DNA of 64,000 nt from Mesorhizobium sp. L-2-11 (GTDB lineage Bacteria > Pseudomonadota > Alphaproteobacteria > Rhizobiales > Rhizobiaceae), in contig NZ_AP023257.1 of NCBI RefSeq assembly GCF_016756595.1, positions 4,232,001 to 4,296,000 of the forward strand, in the 5' to 3' direction. A program made the translations under genes and the position numbers. A model generated the notes under the pieces. That model was given only the letters and a program-made list of their open reading frames with translations, searched no databases and was not told where the DNA came from. Below, piece after piece: positions 55,867 through 64,000 of the stretch (positions are counted from its first letter, which is position 1; the number at the start of each line of letters is the position of its first letter).

Positions 55867-57129
55867 ATGACCGACTTGACGCCGTGGCTTGCCTTCGATC
55901 CCTCCACGCGCCGGCTGCGGCTGGATCCGCATGAGCCGGCTTTCTTCCAAAATCCCTACGCCGCCTATGCCTTCATGCATGGCGCCTCGAATGTCTTCTT
56001 CTGGGAAGAGTTCGGCTTCTGGTGCTTCGGCGGCTTCGACGACGTCAGCCGGCTGCTGCGCGACCGCCGCTTCGGCCGCCACAACCCGGCCGGCATCCCG
56101 GACAGAGGCGGCTTCGGCGAGGACCGCACCCATCTCAGCAGCTTCGACGGCATCGAGGCCAATTCGATGCTGGAGCTGGAACCGCCCGTTCACACCAGGC
56201 TCAGAACGCTGGTCAACCGCGCCTTCGTCTCGCGTCAGGTCGAGCGGCTGAGGCCGCGCGTCGAGGCGTTGGCCAACGAGTTGATCGACCGTTTCGAACC
56301 GGGCCAGGTCGACCTGCTGCCAGCCTTCTCATCGCCTTTGCCGATCACCATCATTGCCGAAATGCTCGGCGTGCCGGTCGAGATGGGACCGCAACTCCTC
56401 GACTGGTCGCATCGGATGGTCGCCATGTACATGCATGGCCGCACCCGCGAAACGGAAGAGACGGCCAATCGCGCGGCGCGGGATTTTTCGGATTTTTTGC
56501 GCGGCCATGTCGCTGAACGACGGAAGAAACCCGGCGACGATCTGTTGTCGCTGCTGATCTCGGCGCAGGAGGACAACCAAAAACTCTCGGAGGACGAACT
56601 GGTGTCCTCGGCCATCCTGCTGCTCAATGCCGGGCACGAGGCGACCGTCCACCAGACCGGCAATGCGGTGCGCGCGATCCTCGCGCAAGGCGGCGACCCG
56701 CGCCGCTTCTTCCCTACGCCGCAAACGACCACCGCCACGGTCGAGGAATGCCTCCGCTTCGACGCGCCGCTGCACATGTTCACGCGTTATGCCTATGAAG
56801 AGATCGAGGTCGTTCCAGGCATTCTGGTGCGGCCGGGCGAGACGATTGGCCTGCTGCTCGGCATGGCCAATCACGACCCGGCGGCGTTTGCCGAGCCCCT
56901 CGCCTTCAGGCCGGATCGCACCGACCAGAAGAACGTCTCGTTCGGCGCCGGCATTCATTTCTGCATCGGCGCGCCGCTCGCCCGGCTCGAATTGCAGGTA
57001 TCGCTGAAAACCTTGTTCGACCGGCTACCGCGGCTCTATCTGGCCGAACAGCCGCGTTTTCGCGACACCTGGCATTTCCACGGGCTGGAAAGGCTCGCCG
57101 TGCACACTGGAACAATGATCAAAGCTTGA
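55867..57129 (+). CDS. Cytochrome P450
   Basis: A soluble class I bacterial P450 of 420 residues. The I-helix oxygen-activation motif is LLNAGHEATVHQTGN, the K-helix motif EECLRFDAP (Glu-x-x-Arg), and the heme-ligand loop FGAGIHFCIGAPLARLEL carries the cysteine. It needs external ferredoxin partners, none of which is adjacent. The start is ATG 55867; a TTG at 55858 is in frame. It diverges from the amine oxidase and overlaps the cupin gene by 11 bp at its 3' end. Substrate unknown. Confidence 0.93.
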   Translation: MTDLTPWLAFDPSTRRLRLDPHEPAFFQNPYAAYAFMHGASNVFFWEEFGFWCFGGFDDVSRLLRDRRFGRHNPAGIPDRGGFGEDRTHLSSFDGIEANSMLELEPPVHTRLRTLVNRAFVSRQVERLRPRVEALANELIDRFEPGQVDLLPAFSSPLPITIIAEMLGVPVEMGPQLLDWSHRMVAMYMHGRTRETEETANRAARDFSDFLRGHVAERRKKPGDDLLSLLISAQEDNQKLSEDELVSSAILLLNAGHEATVHQTGNAVRAILAQGGDPRRFFPTPQTTTATVEECLRFDAPLHMFTRYAYEEIEVVPGILVRPGETIGLLLGMANHDPAAFAEPLAFRPDRTDQKNVSFGAGIHFCIGAPLARLELQVSLKTLFDRLPRLYLAEQPRFRDTWHFHGLERLAVHTGTMIKA

Positions 57130-57469
57130 TCACATACTCCTTGCGTGTTGTTTCAAGCACTTCCCAGCTTCCCTTAAAGTCAGGCCTGAGCACGAAACTG
57201 TCGCCGGCCCTGACGGTGCGCGCCTCGCCGCCCTCCTCCGATATCACCGAGACGCCGGAAAGAATGTGGCAGAACTCCCACTCGTCATACTCGATGCGCC
57301 ATTTGCCCGGCGTCGCCTCCCAGATGCCGGCATAGAGGCCGCCGTCGCGCTCCTCGACATTCCAGGTGCGGAATTTTGGTTCGCCTGAAATCAGGCGATC
57401 CGGCGCCGGCGCGCCAGGTTCCGGCTCGACGCTGTCGACATCGACGGAGAGGAATTTTGGCGCGGTCAT
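57119..57469 (-). CDS. Cupin-domain protein (DUF861 type)
   Basis: A 116-residue single beta-barrel protein. Its motifs are GIWEATPGKWRIEYDEWEFCHILSG and AGDSFVLRPDFKGSWEVLET, the (S)-ureidoglycine-aminohydrolase-like cupin subfamily often described as ethanolamine utilisation EutQ-like. The role is unknown. It starts 20 bp after the sulfhydrylase gene and is probably co-transcribed with it. Its last codons overlap the end of the P450 gene on the other strand. Confidence 0.85.
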   Translation of the reverse strand: MTAPKFLSVDVDSVEPEPGAPAPDRLISGEPKFRTWNVEERDGGLYAGIWEATPGKWRIEYDEWEFCHILSGVSVISEEGGEARTVRAGDSFVLRPDFKGSWEVLETTRKEYVIKL

Positions 57470-57489
57470 GGGGACACCTCCAGCGGGGA

Positions 57490-58770
57490 TCAGACCTTGG
57501 CGAGAGCCTGTTCCAGATCGGCGACGATGTCGTTGACATCCTCGATGCCGACCGACAGCCTGACCGTATCCGGCCCAGCGCCGGCGGCGACCTTCTGTTC
57601 GTCGGACAGTTGCCGATGCGTGGTCGATGCCGGGTGGATGACCAGCGACTTGGTGTCGCCGACATTGGCGAGGTGCGAGAACAGTTCGAGCGCCTCGACG
57701 AACTTGATGCCCGCAGCGTAGCCGCCCTTCAGGCCGAAGGTGAACACGGCACCGGCGCCGAGCGGCGAATATTTTTTCTGCAGCGCGTTGTTGTTGTCGC
57801 TGGGCAGGCCGGGATAGGACACCCAGGCGATCTTTGGGTGGTTGGACAGCCAGCCGGCGACAGTGACCGCATTGTCGCAATGGCGCTGCATCCGGAGCGG
57901 AAGGGTTTCCAGCCCGGTCAGGATCAGGAACGCATTGAAGGGCGAGATCGCCGGGCCCATGTCGCGCAGACCAAGCACGCGCGCGGCAATGGCGAAAGCG
58001 AAATTGCCAAAAGTTTCGTGCAGGACGAGGCCGCCATATTCGGGGCGCGGCTCAGACAGCATTGGATATTTGCCGGATTTCGACCAGTCGAAGGTGCCGC
58101 CGTCGACAATCGCGCCGCCGATCGAATTGCCGTGGCCGCCGATGAACTTGGTCAGCGAATGCACGACTATGTCGGCGCCATGTTCGATCGGCCGCACCAG
58201 ATAGGGCGAGGCCAGCGTGTTGTCGACGATCAGCGGCAGGCCGTGCCTGCGGGCGATGTCGCCGATCTTCTCGATGTCGACGAAGACACCGCCCGGATTG
58301 GCCAGGCTTTCGATGAAGATCGCCTTGGTCTTTTCGTCGATCTGGCTTTCGAAGGTCGAGATGTCGTTGGTGTCGGCCCAGCGCACCTGCCAGCCGAAAT
58401 TCTTGAAGGCGTGGCCGAACTGGTTGATCGAGCCGCCGTAAAGCCTTGTCGCGGCGACGAAATTGTCGCCGGGTTGCATCAGGTTGTGGAACACCAGCAC
58501 CTGCGCTGCATGGCCGGACGCCACCGCCAGCCCCGCCGTGCCGCCTTCGAGTGCCGCAATACGCTCCTCCAGCACCGCCTGCGTCGGGTTCATGATCCGG
58601 GTATAGATGTTGCCGAAGGCTTTTAGCCCGAACAGCGAGGCAGCATGGTCGGCATCGTCGAAGACAAAGGAGGTCGTCTGATAGATCGGCGTGGCACGCG
58701 CGCCGGTCGCCGGGTCAGGCTTGGCGCCGGCATGGACGGCGAGCGTGTTGAAACCGGGCGTGCGGGTCAT
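57490..58770 (-). CDS. O-acetylhomoserine/O-succinylhomoserine sulfhydrylase family enzyme
   Basis: PLP-dependent Cys/Met metabolism enzyme of 426 residues. Motifs are TTSFVFDDADHAA, YTRIMNPTQAVLEERIAALEGG, ASGHAAQVL, the PLP Lys in HSLTKFIGGHG, and a C-terminal LSVGIEDVNDIVADLEQAL. The length and HGNSIGG variant fit O-acetylhomoserine aminocarboxypropyltransferase (MetY-like), which makes homocysteine from O-acetylhomoserine and sulfide. Its start codon lies 20 bp from the heptanucleotide repeat tract. Confidence 0.92.
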   Translation of the reverse strand: MTRTPGFNTLAVHAGAKPDPATGARATPIYQTTSFVFDDADHAASLFGLKAFGNIYTRIMNPTQAVLEERIAALEGGTAGLAVASGHAAQVLVFHNLMQPGDNFVAATRLYGGSINQFGHAFKNFGWQVRWADTNDISTFESQIDEKTKAIFIESLANPGGVFVDIEKIGDIARRHGLPLIVDNTLASPYLVRPIEHGADIVVHSLTKFIGGHGNSIGGAIVDGGTFDWSKSGKYPMLSEPRPEYGGLVLHETFGNFAFAIAARVLGLRDMGPAISPFNAFLILTGLETLPLRMQRHCDNAVTVAGWLSNHPKIAWVSYPGLPSDNNNALQKKYSPLGAGAVFTFGLKGGYAAGIKFVEALELFSHLANVGDTKSLVIHPASTTHRQLSDEQKVAAGAGPDTVRLSVGIEDVNDIVADLEQALAKV

Positions 58771-58790
58771 CGAAGATCTCCCCTGGTGGG

Positions 58791-58986
58791 TGAATGGTGA
58801 GTAATGAGTAATGAGTAGTGAGTAGTGAGTAGTGAGTAGTGAGTAGTGAGTAGTGAATGGTGAATGGTGAATGGTGAATGGTGAATGGTGAATGGTGAAT
58901 GGTGAATGGTGGATGGTGGATGGTGGATGGTGGATGGTGGATGGTGGATGGTGGATGGTGGATGGTGGATGGTGGATGGTGGATGG
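58791..58986. repeat. 28-unit heptanucleotide tandem repeat (TGAGTAG/TGAATGG/TGGATGG)
   Basis: 28 uninterrupted 7-bp units: TGAATGG x1, TGAGTAA x2, TGAGTAG x6, TGAATGG x8, TGGATGG x11. Variants are grouped in blocks, showing growth by local duplication. It fills most of the 304-bp gap between the sulfhydrylase start and the CoA-binding gene stop. Three related units in the opposite orientation (TTCACTA type) lie at about 59056-59077. Confidence 0.97.
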
Positions 58987-59074
58987 TTGGGCAGCCTCAA
59001 CCCGATTGCAAGCGGCTCATATGGCGCTGCGCCCGCCTTCCAGAAAAATCCTTCAATTCACTATTCACTATTCA

Positions 59075-59596
59075 CTACTTCCTGCGGACTCCAAAACTCT
59101 GGAATCCCGGCCGCATCAGCGGCTTCTTCGACGACAGCACGCCTGAGTTGACGCCGGTCCAGCCGATCTCGCCCGACAGCTTGCCATATTCGATTTTTGG
59201 GCAGCGGTTCATCACCACCTTGATGCCGGCGGCCTCGGCGCGTGCGGCTGCCTCGTCATGGCGCACGCCAAGCTGCATCCAGATGACTTTCGGCAACGGA
59301 TCGAGCCGCAAGACCTCGTCGACGACGCCCGGCACCGCCGCGGAGCCGCGAAAAACGTCGACCATGTCGATCGGCTCTGGAACATCGGCGAGCCTGGCAT
59401 AGGTCATCCGGCCAAGGATTTCCTTGCCGGCCTGGCCGGGGTTGATCGGGAACACCGAAAAGCCCTTGCCCAGCAGGTATTTCAGCACGAAATAGCTCGG
59501 TCGCACATCGTTGGCGGACGCACCGACCATGGCGATGGTCTTCACCGCATTGAGGATGCCGGCGATATAGGCGTTGTCGTAGGCGTCGTGGTTCAT
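59075..59596 (-). CDS. CoA-binding domain protein (YccU-like)
   Basis: A 173-residue small Rossmann protein. Its motifs are [47 protein letters not shown] and [21 protein letters not shown], with the conserved NRCPKIEYG. Family members bind CoA-like ligands; the function is unknown. The last codons run into the inverted heptad units, so the C-terminus (SFGVRRK) may be variable. Confidence 0.88.
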   Translation of the reverse strand: MNHDAYDNAYIAGILNAVKTIAMVGASANDVRPSYFVLKYLLGKGFSVFPINPGQAGKEILGRMTYARLADVPEPIDMVDVFRGSAAVPGVVDEVLRLDPLPKVIWMQLGVRHDEAAARAEAAGIKVVMNRCPKIEYGKLSGEIGWTGVNSGVLSSKKPLMRPGFQSFGVRRK

Positions 59597-59750
59597 GCCT
59601 CGTCCTCATACAGAGCTTCGGCGAGAAAACCATCCGGATCGTTGCAGAAACCGGCCAAAATGTATCGTGGAAATCGGTCCGGTCGAGGCCGAGCCGGCTG
59701 ATGCGGAACAACCGCAGTCGCGTCAGTGCGTTTCGATACTGGCAGTGGAA

Positions 59751-60173
59751 TCAGCCCGGCAGCGAGATGCTGCCGTCTTCCGCGATCGGAAAAGCCGGAT
59801 TGTGCGCCACTTCCCAGACATGCCCTTCCGAGTCGGCGAAATAACCATACCAGCCGCCCCAGAAGGCGCGGCCGGCCGGCTTGACGATGCGGCCGCCGGC
59901 CTTCTCGGCCATCGTCAGCACGTCATCGACCTCCGCGTCGGAGCGAGTGTTGTAGGCGAGGTAAATCGCCGACGGCGCCTTGCCGAACGCAATGCCTGAA
60001 TCCGCTTCGGCGCTTGCGCGCGGGAACAGCCCGAGAATGACGCCGCCCATCTGGAAGAAGGCGACGCCGTCGGTGATCCCGGCATGACGGGTGAGGCCCA
60101 TCGCCTCGTAGAAGCGCGTGGCGCGCTCGAGATCGTCGACGGCAATGGTGATGATGGAGATGCGAGGCTCCAT
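59751..60173 (-). CDS. VOC-family (glyoxalase/bleomycin resistance-like) protein
   Basis: A 140-residue metalloenzyme-fold protein with paired beta-alpha-beta units. It begins RISIITIAVDDLERATRFYEAMGL, with GVAFFQMGGVILGLF and GRAFWGGWYGYFADSEGHVWEVAHNP, where the Glu near the end is a probable metal ligand. The substrate is unknown. It starts 15 bp after the stop of the enoyl-CoA hydratase gene, so it may be co-transcribed with it. Confidence 0.88.
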   Translation of the reverse strand: MEPRISIITIAVDDLERATRFYEAMGLTRHAGITDGVAFFQMGGVILGLFPRASAEADSGIAFGKAPSAIYLAYNTRSDAEVDDVLTMAEKAGGRIVKPAGRAFWGGWYGYFADSEGHVWEVAHNPAFPIAEDGSISLPG

Positions 60174-60188
60174 GTCTATTCTCCGTCC

Positions 60189-61010
60189 CTATTCGTCCGA
60201 CCATTGCGGCTTGCGCTTGCCGATGAAGGCGCCGATGCCCTCTTCCGCGTCGCGCGCCAGCATGTTGTCGACCATGACGCGGCCGGTATAGGCATAGGCC
60301 TCGGCCAGCCCCATCTCGGCCTGCGCGTAAAAGGCTTCCTTGCCGGTCGTGACGACCAAAGACGATTTGGCGGCAATGGTTTGCGCGTATTTGGTGACAA
60401 TCTGATTGAGATATTCACGCGGAACGACGCGGTTGATGAGGCCGAATTCCTTTGCCGTCGCCGCATCGATGGTCTCGCCGGTCAAAAGCATCTCCATCGC
60501 CTGCTTGCGCGAAACGTTGCGCGACAGCGCCACCATCGGCGTCGAGCAGAACAGGCCGATATTGACGCCCGGCGTGCAGAAGGTCGCCTCGTGCGAGGCG
60601 ATCGCCAGATCGCAGCTCGCGACCAGTTGTGCCCCGGCCGCCGTCGCCAGGCCATCGACCTCGGCGATCACCGGCCTGGGATGGCGCACGATCGCCTGCA
60701 TCAGTGCCGCGCAAGCGGAAAACGTCTCCTCGAAGAACGCCTTGCCGCGATCGGCATCGCTGCGGCGCGCGGTCATTTCCTTGAGGTCGTGTCCGGCGCA
60801 GAACACTTTTCCGGCTGCCGCCAGGACGATGACGCGGACGGATCTGTCTGATTTGGCGCGGTCGAGCTCCGCCATCAGTGCTGCCATGACCGCCAGCGAC
60901 AGCGCATTGGCCGGCGGATTGGCGAGCGTGAGGCGGAGAACGCCCTTTTCCAGCCTCGTGACGACAGGACCTTCGGCAGCAGCCGGCTTGATGGCGACGA
61001 TTTCAGCCAT
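60189..61010 (-). CDS. Enoyl-CoA hydratase/isomerase family protein
   Basis: A crotonase-fold enzyme of 273 residues. The oxyanion-hole segments are VFCAGHDLKEM and DGLATAAGAQLVASCDLAIAS. The usual second glutamate region reads PGVNIGLFCSTPMVALSRNVSRKQAMEMLLTGETI; the catalytic acid pair of classical hydratases is not obvious, which is typical of the ECHDC3-like subgroup. Substrate unknown. It is upstream of the VOC gene. Confidence 0.88.
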   Translation of the reverse strand: MAEIVAIKPAAAEGPVVTRLEKGVLRLTLANPPANALSLAVMAALMAELDRAKSDRSVRVIVLAAAGKVFCAGHDLKEMTARRSDADRGKAFFEETFSACAALMQAIVRHPRPVIAEVDGLATAAGAQLVASCDLAIASHEATFCTPGVNIGLFCSTPMVALSRNVSRKQAMEMLLTGETIDAATAKEFGLINRVVPREYLNQIVTKYAQTIAAKSSLVVTTGKEAFYAQAEMGLAEAYAYTGRVMVDNMLARDAEEGIGAFIGKRKPQWSDE

Positions 61011-61215
61011 TTTTCAAACCTCTTCCCATGTCTCCCACCCTCATCATTGGCCAGCGGCATCGGATTCGCCGGCCATGGAACAAAAGAACTAGCACGCTGC
61101 CGATTGAAGAACAGGCTTGAGACGTGTTTTCTCGGGTGGCGGCCGCGGCATCTTGCATGCATCTGCTCACCATGCCGCCCGGTTGAGGTCGGTTTCAGTG
61201 CAATCGCTTCAGGTC

Positions 61216-61274
61216 TGCGCCGCCCCTCATCGCCCTGCCGGGCACTTCTCCCCGTATAGGGACGGGGAGAAGGG
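61216..61274. repeat. Palindromic intergenic repeat, left part, interrupted by IS481
   Basis: GCGCCGCCCCTCATCGCCCT, GCCGGGCACTTCTCCCCGTA and the inner hairpin TCCCCGTATAGGGACGGGGA. The matching right arm CCGGCAGGCGGATGAGGGGC, GGCGCC is found after the insertion at 62619-62646. Confidence 0.75.
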
Positions 61275-61279
61275 AGCCT

Positions 61280-62618
61280 TGTCCGAACCGGATAGATAGG
61301 TAACAGAGTAGACCGATTGCATAGGTGACAGTTTTCTTGTCCGCCGGGAGGTACCGGCGATGGTTTGGCGAGAGACTGACATCATGGACGAGCGGTTGAG
61401 GTTTATAGTGGATTGCCTTTCGGGAGAGGAGACGATGACGGCTGTTTGCGAGCGGTACGGGATATCGCGCAAGATCGGCTACAAGTGGCTTGGTCGTTAC
61501 CGGGAGTTCGGCCCGGAAGGTTTGCATGATCTGCCGCGAGCGCCGCTCAATCACGGCCGCGCGACCGCTGCCGATCTGGTTGAGCGGATCGTTGCGCTGA
61601 AGGAGGCGCATCCGGCATGGGGGCCCAAGAAGATCATCGGGCGGCTCAAGCGTGAGGCGCCGTCGCACCCGTGGCCGGCGATCTCGACGGCCGGCGAGAT
61701 TCTGAAGCGCCACGGCCTTGTCGGCCGGCGGCGGGGGCGCTGGAGAGCTGTGGGCAACGGCCCCTGGCCAGATGCGCAAAGGCCGAATGCGGTGTGGACG
61801 GGCGACCACAAGGGCTGGTTCCGGACCCGTGACGGGTGGCGCTGCGAACCGTTGACAGTGCTGGATGCGTGGAGCCGCTACCTGTTGGCGCTCGAAGCGA
61901 CGGGTTCGACGGCAGATGAGGAGGCCTGGCCGGTGTTCGAACGGCTGTTTGAGGAGCATGGTCTGCCGGATCGGTTCAGAAGCGACAATGGTTCACCCTT
62001 CGCGTCGGCCGGCGTCACCGGGCTGACGCCGCTTGCGGTGCGCTTCATCAAGCTCGGCATCGCGCTGGAGCGGATCGCGCCCGGCAAGCCTCAGCAGAAC
62101 GGCTGCCACGAGCGCTTTCACCTGACCATGTTGCCGCTGGCCAAGGCGCCTGAGATCGACAGACAGGCGCAGAGCCAGGCTTTCGACGCCTTCCGTCGCG
62201 AGTACAATGAGGAGCGTCCGCATGAGGCGCTCGGCATGGACACGCCGGCCGAATACTACCGCGGTAGCGAGCGGCAAATGCCGGCCAACGTGCCCGAGCC
62301 CGACTATCCGGCCGAGGCCGCAGTCAGGCGCGTGCGCAACAATGGCGCGATCAAGTGGCAGGGCGGCGAGATCTATGTCTCGGCCTCGCTTGCCGGCGAG
62401 CCGGTCGCCGTCGAAGAAACCGAAACCGGCGAATGGGCCTTACGCTTCTACGCCCACCCGCTCGGCCACATCGATCTCAAGCGAATGCGCCTGGTCCGCC
62501 GCAGCGCCTTGCAACCCCGACCAGCCGGCGCTGCGGCGGACACCACTGCGCAGGAGAAGGGGGGAAAACTGTAACCTATGTATCCGGTTCAAACTGTTAC
62601 CTATCTATCGGCTGGACA
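61280..62618 (+). mobile_element. IS481-family insertion sequence
   Basis: A 1,339-bp element starting TGTCC and ending GGACA. Each end has two transposase-site-like copies: ATAGGTAACAG and ATAGGTGACAG on the left, CTGTAACCTAT and CTGTTACCTAT on the right. It contains one intact transposase gene. A target duplication is not evident. Confidence 0.85.
61360..62574 (+). CDS. IS481 family transposase
   Basis: A 404-residue DDE transposase. The N-terminal helix-turn-helix reads EETMTAVCERYGISRKIGYKWLGRYREFG. The RNase-H core has WTGDHKGWFRT (first Asp), DRFRSDNGSPFAS (second Asp) and KPQQNGCHERFHLTM (Glu), and EERPHEALGMDTPAEYY follows. The C-terminal domain (EIYVSASLAGEPVAVEET) is a Mu-like beta-barrel. 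The start may be ATG 61360 or ATG 61384. The frame is intact. Confidence 0.94.
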   Translation: MVWRETDIMDERLRFIVDCLSGEETMTAVCERYGISRKIGYKWLGRYREFGPEGLHDLPRAPLNHGRATAADLVERIVALKEAHPAWGPKKIIGRLKREAPSHPWPAISTAGEILKRHGLVGRRRGRWRAVGNGPWPDAQRPNAVWTGDHKGWFRTRDGWRCEPLTVLDAWSRYLLALEATGSTADEEAWPVFERLFEEHGLPDRFRSDNGSPFASAGVTGLTPLAVRFIKLGIALERIAPGKPQQNGCHERFHLTMLPLAKAPEIDRQAQSQAFDAFRREYNEERPHEALGMDTPAEYYRGSERQMPANVPEPDYPAEAAVRRVRNNGAIKWQGGEIYVSASLAGEPVAVEETETGEWALRFYAHPLGHIDLKRMRLVRRSALQPRPAGAAADTTAQEKGGKL

Positions 62619-62646
62619 CCGGCAGGCGGATGAGGGGCGGCGCCGA
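62619..62646. repeat. Palindromic intergenic repeat, right arm beside IS481
   Basis: CCGGCAGGCGGATGAGGGGC continues to GGCGCC. This is the inverted match of 61216-61245. Confidence 0.75.
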
Positions 62647-62736
62647 CTTCGATAAACCCGCGGTGGTAAAATAATACCTATCATCCAATCCTTTGTTTTT
62701 GCTTCATTTTCTGCGATACTAGTCTTTTCACCAGCC

Positions 62737-62765
62737 TTGACGCGCTGACCGCCCTCGCCTATAAG
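62737..62765 (+). promoter_or_regulatory. Predicted promoter of the rplM-rpsI operon
   Basis: TTGACG, exactly 17 bp, TATAAG: a near-consensus housekeeping promoter 141 bp before the rplM start codon. Confidence 0.75.
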
Positions 62766-62774
62766 CGCTCACGG

Positions 62775-62805
62775 AACAGCGGCCCGCAAAGGCCGCCGTT
62801 TTGTT
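62775..62805 (+). promoter_or_regulatory. Leader hairpin with T-run before rplM (possible attenuator)
   Basis: The stem GCGGCC / GGCCGC, extended by AAC/GTT pairs, is followed by GTTTTGTT. It lies about 10 bp after the predicted transcription start and 100 bp before rplM, inside the leader. Its shape is that of an intrinsic terminator. Confidence 0.5.
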
Positions 62806-62905
62806 ATTGGCGGCGGGCGAGCGCTCGGCGTCAATCCAAGCAACAAGAAACGCCTTTCCTTAGTCGTTCGTCGATGGGGAAGGTCCGAACCGAAAGCGAC
62901 AATCC

Positions 62906-63370
62906 ATGGCAACCTTTTCGCAGAAGCCTGCGGATGTGGTGAAGAAGTGGGTGCTGATCGACGCCGAGGGTCTCGTCGTCGGCCGACTCGCCACTGTCAT
63001 CGCCAATCATCTTCGCGGCAAACACAAGCCCACCTTCACCCCGCATGTCGACGACGGCGACAACGTCATCGTCATCAATGCCGACAAGGTGGTGTTCACC
63101 GGCAAGAAATTCACCGACAAGGTCTATTACTGGCACACCGGCCACCCCGGCGGCATCAAGGAGCGCACCGCGCGCCAGCTGCTCGAGGGTCGTTTTCCCG
63201 AGCGTGTCGTCGAGAAGGCCGTCGAACGCATGATCCCGCGTGGACCGCTCGGCCGTCGCCAGATGAAGAATCTCCGCGTCTATGCAGGCACGGAACATCC
63301 GCATGTCGCCCAGCAGCCCGTCACGCTCGACGTGGCCAAGCTGAACGCCAAGAACAAAAAGGTTTCGTAA
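62906..63370 (+). CDS. rplM: 50S ribosomal protein L13
   Basis: A 154-residue ribosomal protein, full length. It begins [20 protein letters not shown], contains [22 protein letters not shown], the signature [22 protein letters not shown] and [20 protein letters not shown]. The rpsI gene starts one base after its stop, the standard operon. Confidence 0.98.
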   Translation: MATFSQKPADVVKKWVLIDAEGLVVGRLATVIANHLRGKHKPTFTPHVDDGDNVIVINADKVVFTGKKFTDKVYYWHTGHPGGIKERTARQLLEGRFPERVVEKAVERMIPRGPLGRRQMKNLRVYAGTEHPHVAQQPVTLDVAKLNAKNKKVS

Positions 63371-63371
63371 A

Positions 63372-63854
63372 ATGGCTGAGCTTTCCTCGCTCGCAGAACT
63401 CGGAACTGCCACCGGCAACACCAACACGCAGCCGGCTGCACCCGTTCATGTCCAGAAGCTCGACAAGTCGGGCCGCGCCTATGCCACCGGCAAGCGCAAG
63501 AACGCCATCGCCCGTGTCTGGGTGAAGCCCGGCTCCGGCAAGATCGTCGTCAACGACAAGGTGTTCGCCGAATATTTTGCGCGCCCGGTCCTGCAGATGA
63601 TCCTCAACCAGCCGATCATCGCCGCCAACCGCGCCGGCCAGTACGACATCGTCGCCACGGTCATCGGCGGCGGGCTTTCCGGCCAGGCCGGTGCCGTGCG
63701 CCACGGCATCTCCAAGGCGCTGACTTATTACGAGCCGGCGCTGCGCGGCGTGCTCAAGAAGGGCGGCTTCCTGACCCGCGACAGCCGCGTCGTCGAGCGC
63801 AAGAAGTACGGCAAGGCGAAGGCCCGCCGCTCGTTCCAGTTCTCGAAGCGCTAA
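63372..63854 (+). CDS. rpsI: 30S ribosomal protein S9
   Basis: A 160-residue protein. An N-terminal extension of about 30 residues typical of Rhizobiales precedes the core [21 protein letters not shown]. It continues with [19 protein letters not shown], and the basic tail ends in SFQFSKR, which reaches the P-site. It is translationally close to rplM. Confidence 0.98.
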   Translation: MAELSSLAELGTATGNTNTQPAAPVHVQKLDKSGRAYATGKRKNAIARVWVKPGSGKIVVNDKVFAEYFARPVLQMILNQPIIAANRAGQYDIVATVIGGGLSGQAGAVRHGISKALTYYEPALRGVLKKGGFLTRDSRVVERKKYGKAKARRSFQFSKR

Positions 63855-63880
63855 GCACCCGCTTCAGCTTCAGACAGTCG

Positions 63881-63907
63881 AAAAGGCCGCCTCCGGGCGG
63901 CCTTTTC
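63881..63907 (+). terminator. Terminator of the rplM-rpsI operon
   Basis: AAAAGGCCGCC, loop TCCG, GGCGGCCTTTT followed by CTTTTC: a perfect 11-bp stem 26 bp after the rpsI stop. The last 93 bases of the window after it show nothing recognisable. Confidence 0.92.
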
Positions 63908-64000
63908 TTTTCGTGCAGAGCTATTACCCACCCGCGCCTGCGCGCGACCCCCCCATCAAGGGAAGGTAGGAGGTCGCGGCAGTTTCCCGCTCGCCGAACG

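Noticed and set aside
58767..59402. Open frames through the heptanucleotide tract encoding repetitive Trp/Met/Asp/Gly or His/Pro/Ser peptides on both strands
   Set aside because: A 7-bp repeat without stops is open in several frames by construction; there is no ribosome site or domain, and real genes flank it.
63908..64000. Beginning of a further gene after the rpsI terminator
   Set aside because: No start codon with a supporting ribosome site or recognisable protein sequence in the remaining 93 bases.

Overview
The window is high-GC chromosomal DNA of an alphaproteobacterium. It most resembles Mesorhizobium or a close relative in the Rhizobiales. Grounds for this are the clpP-clpX-lon-hup gene order, the rplM-rpsI pair, the family composition (polar amino acid and sugar ABC transporters, a TIGR02281-type aspartic protease, DUF1289, a PdhS/PleC-type kinase), and dispersed palindromic intergenic repeats built on CTCCCCC/GGGGGAG arms. 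The genus is inferred from pattern recognition, not from a database search.

Region 1 (1-16.2 kb) is mostly ordinary chromosome. It holds molybdenum cofactor genes (moaA 3' end, mobB), a polar amino acid ABC importer without an adjacent ATPase, DNA repair genes (AlkD-like, UDG-like), a large unassigned protein with a possible DUF2384-like tail, an Lrp regulator, a GST, a thermonuclease, a sensor kinase, cobT, and a small DUF1289/aspartic protease pair. A frameshifted SDR remnant closes it.

Region 2 (16.2-23.5 kb) is a complete 6,278-bp Tn3-family transposon (16967-23244) with near-identical terminal repeats and divergent tnpR/tnpA around a res site. It carries an exported transglutaminase-like protein, a miniature RHS-type polymorphic toxin interrupted by one TGA codon, and a downstream AT-rich putative immunity gene. 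It truncates an adenylate cyclase gene on the left and abuts an unrelated gene remnant on the right, with no target duplication.

Region 3 (23.5-28.3 kb) is a compact minus-strand operon asnB-ACP-acyl ligase-nadE, a candidate small specialised-metabolism cluster.

Region 4 (28.3-37 kb) is a mosaic. It contains tRNA-Val, tRNA-Asp, a 1.7-kb tRNA-Asp-targeted island remnant bounded by 50-52 bp direct repeats, several gene fragments, a flavodoxin-fold reductase, a one-domain voltage-gated-type cation channel, an EF-hand protein and an IS110/IS1111-type element inserted into a dispersed repeat.

Region 5 (36.9-48.9 kb) is a carbohydrate uptake and catabolism locus: PfkB kinase, FucU-like mutarotase, ABC ATPase, binding protein, two permeases, creatininase-like hydrolase, SIS isomerase and aldo/keto reductase. 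It is split by an IS30 and an IS630 element; the latter sits exactly in the stop codon of the creatininase-like gene.

Region 6 (48.9-64 kb) has the HU/Lon/ClpX/ClpP block, an FAD amine oxidase, a cytochrome P450, a cupin, an O-acetylhomoserine sulfhydrylase-type enzyme, a 28-unit heptanucleotide tandem repeat, a CoA-binding protein, a VOC protein, an enoyl-CoA hydratase, an IS481 element inside a palindromic repeat, and the rplM-rpsI operon with a recognisable promoter and leader hairpin.
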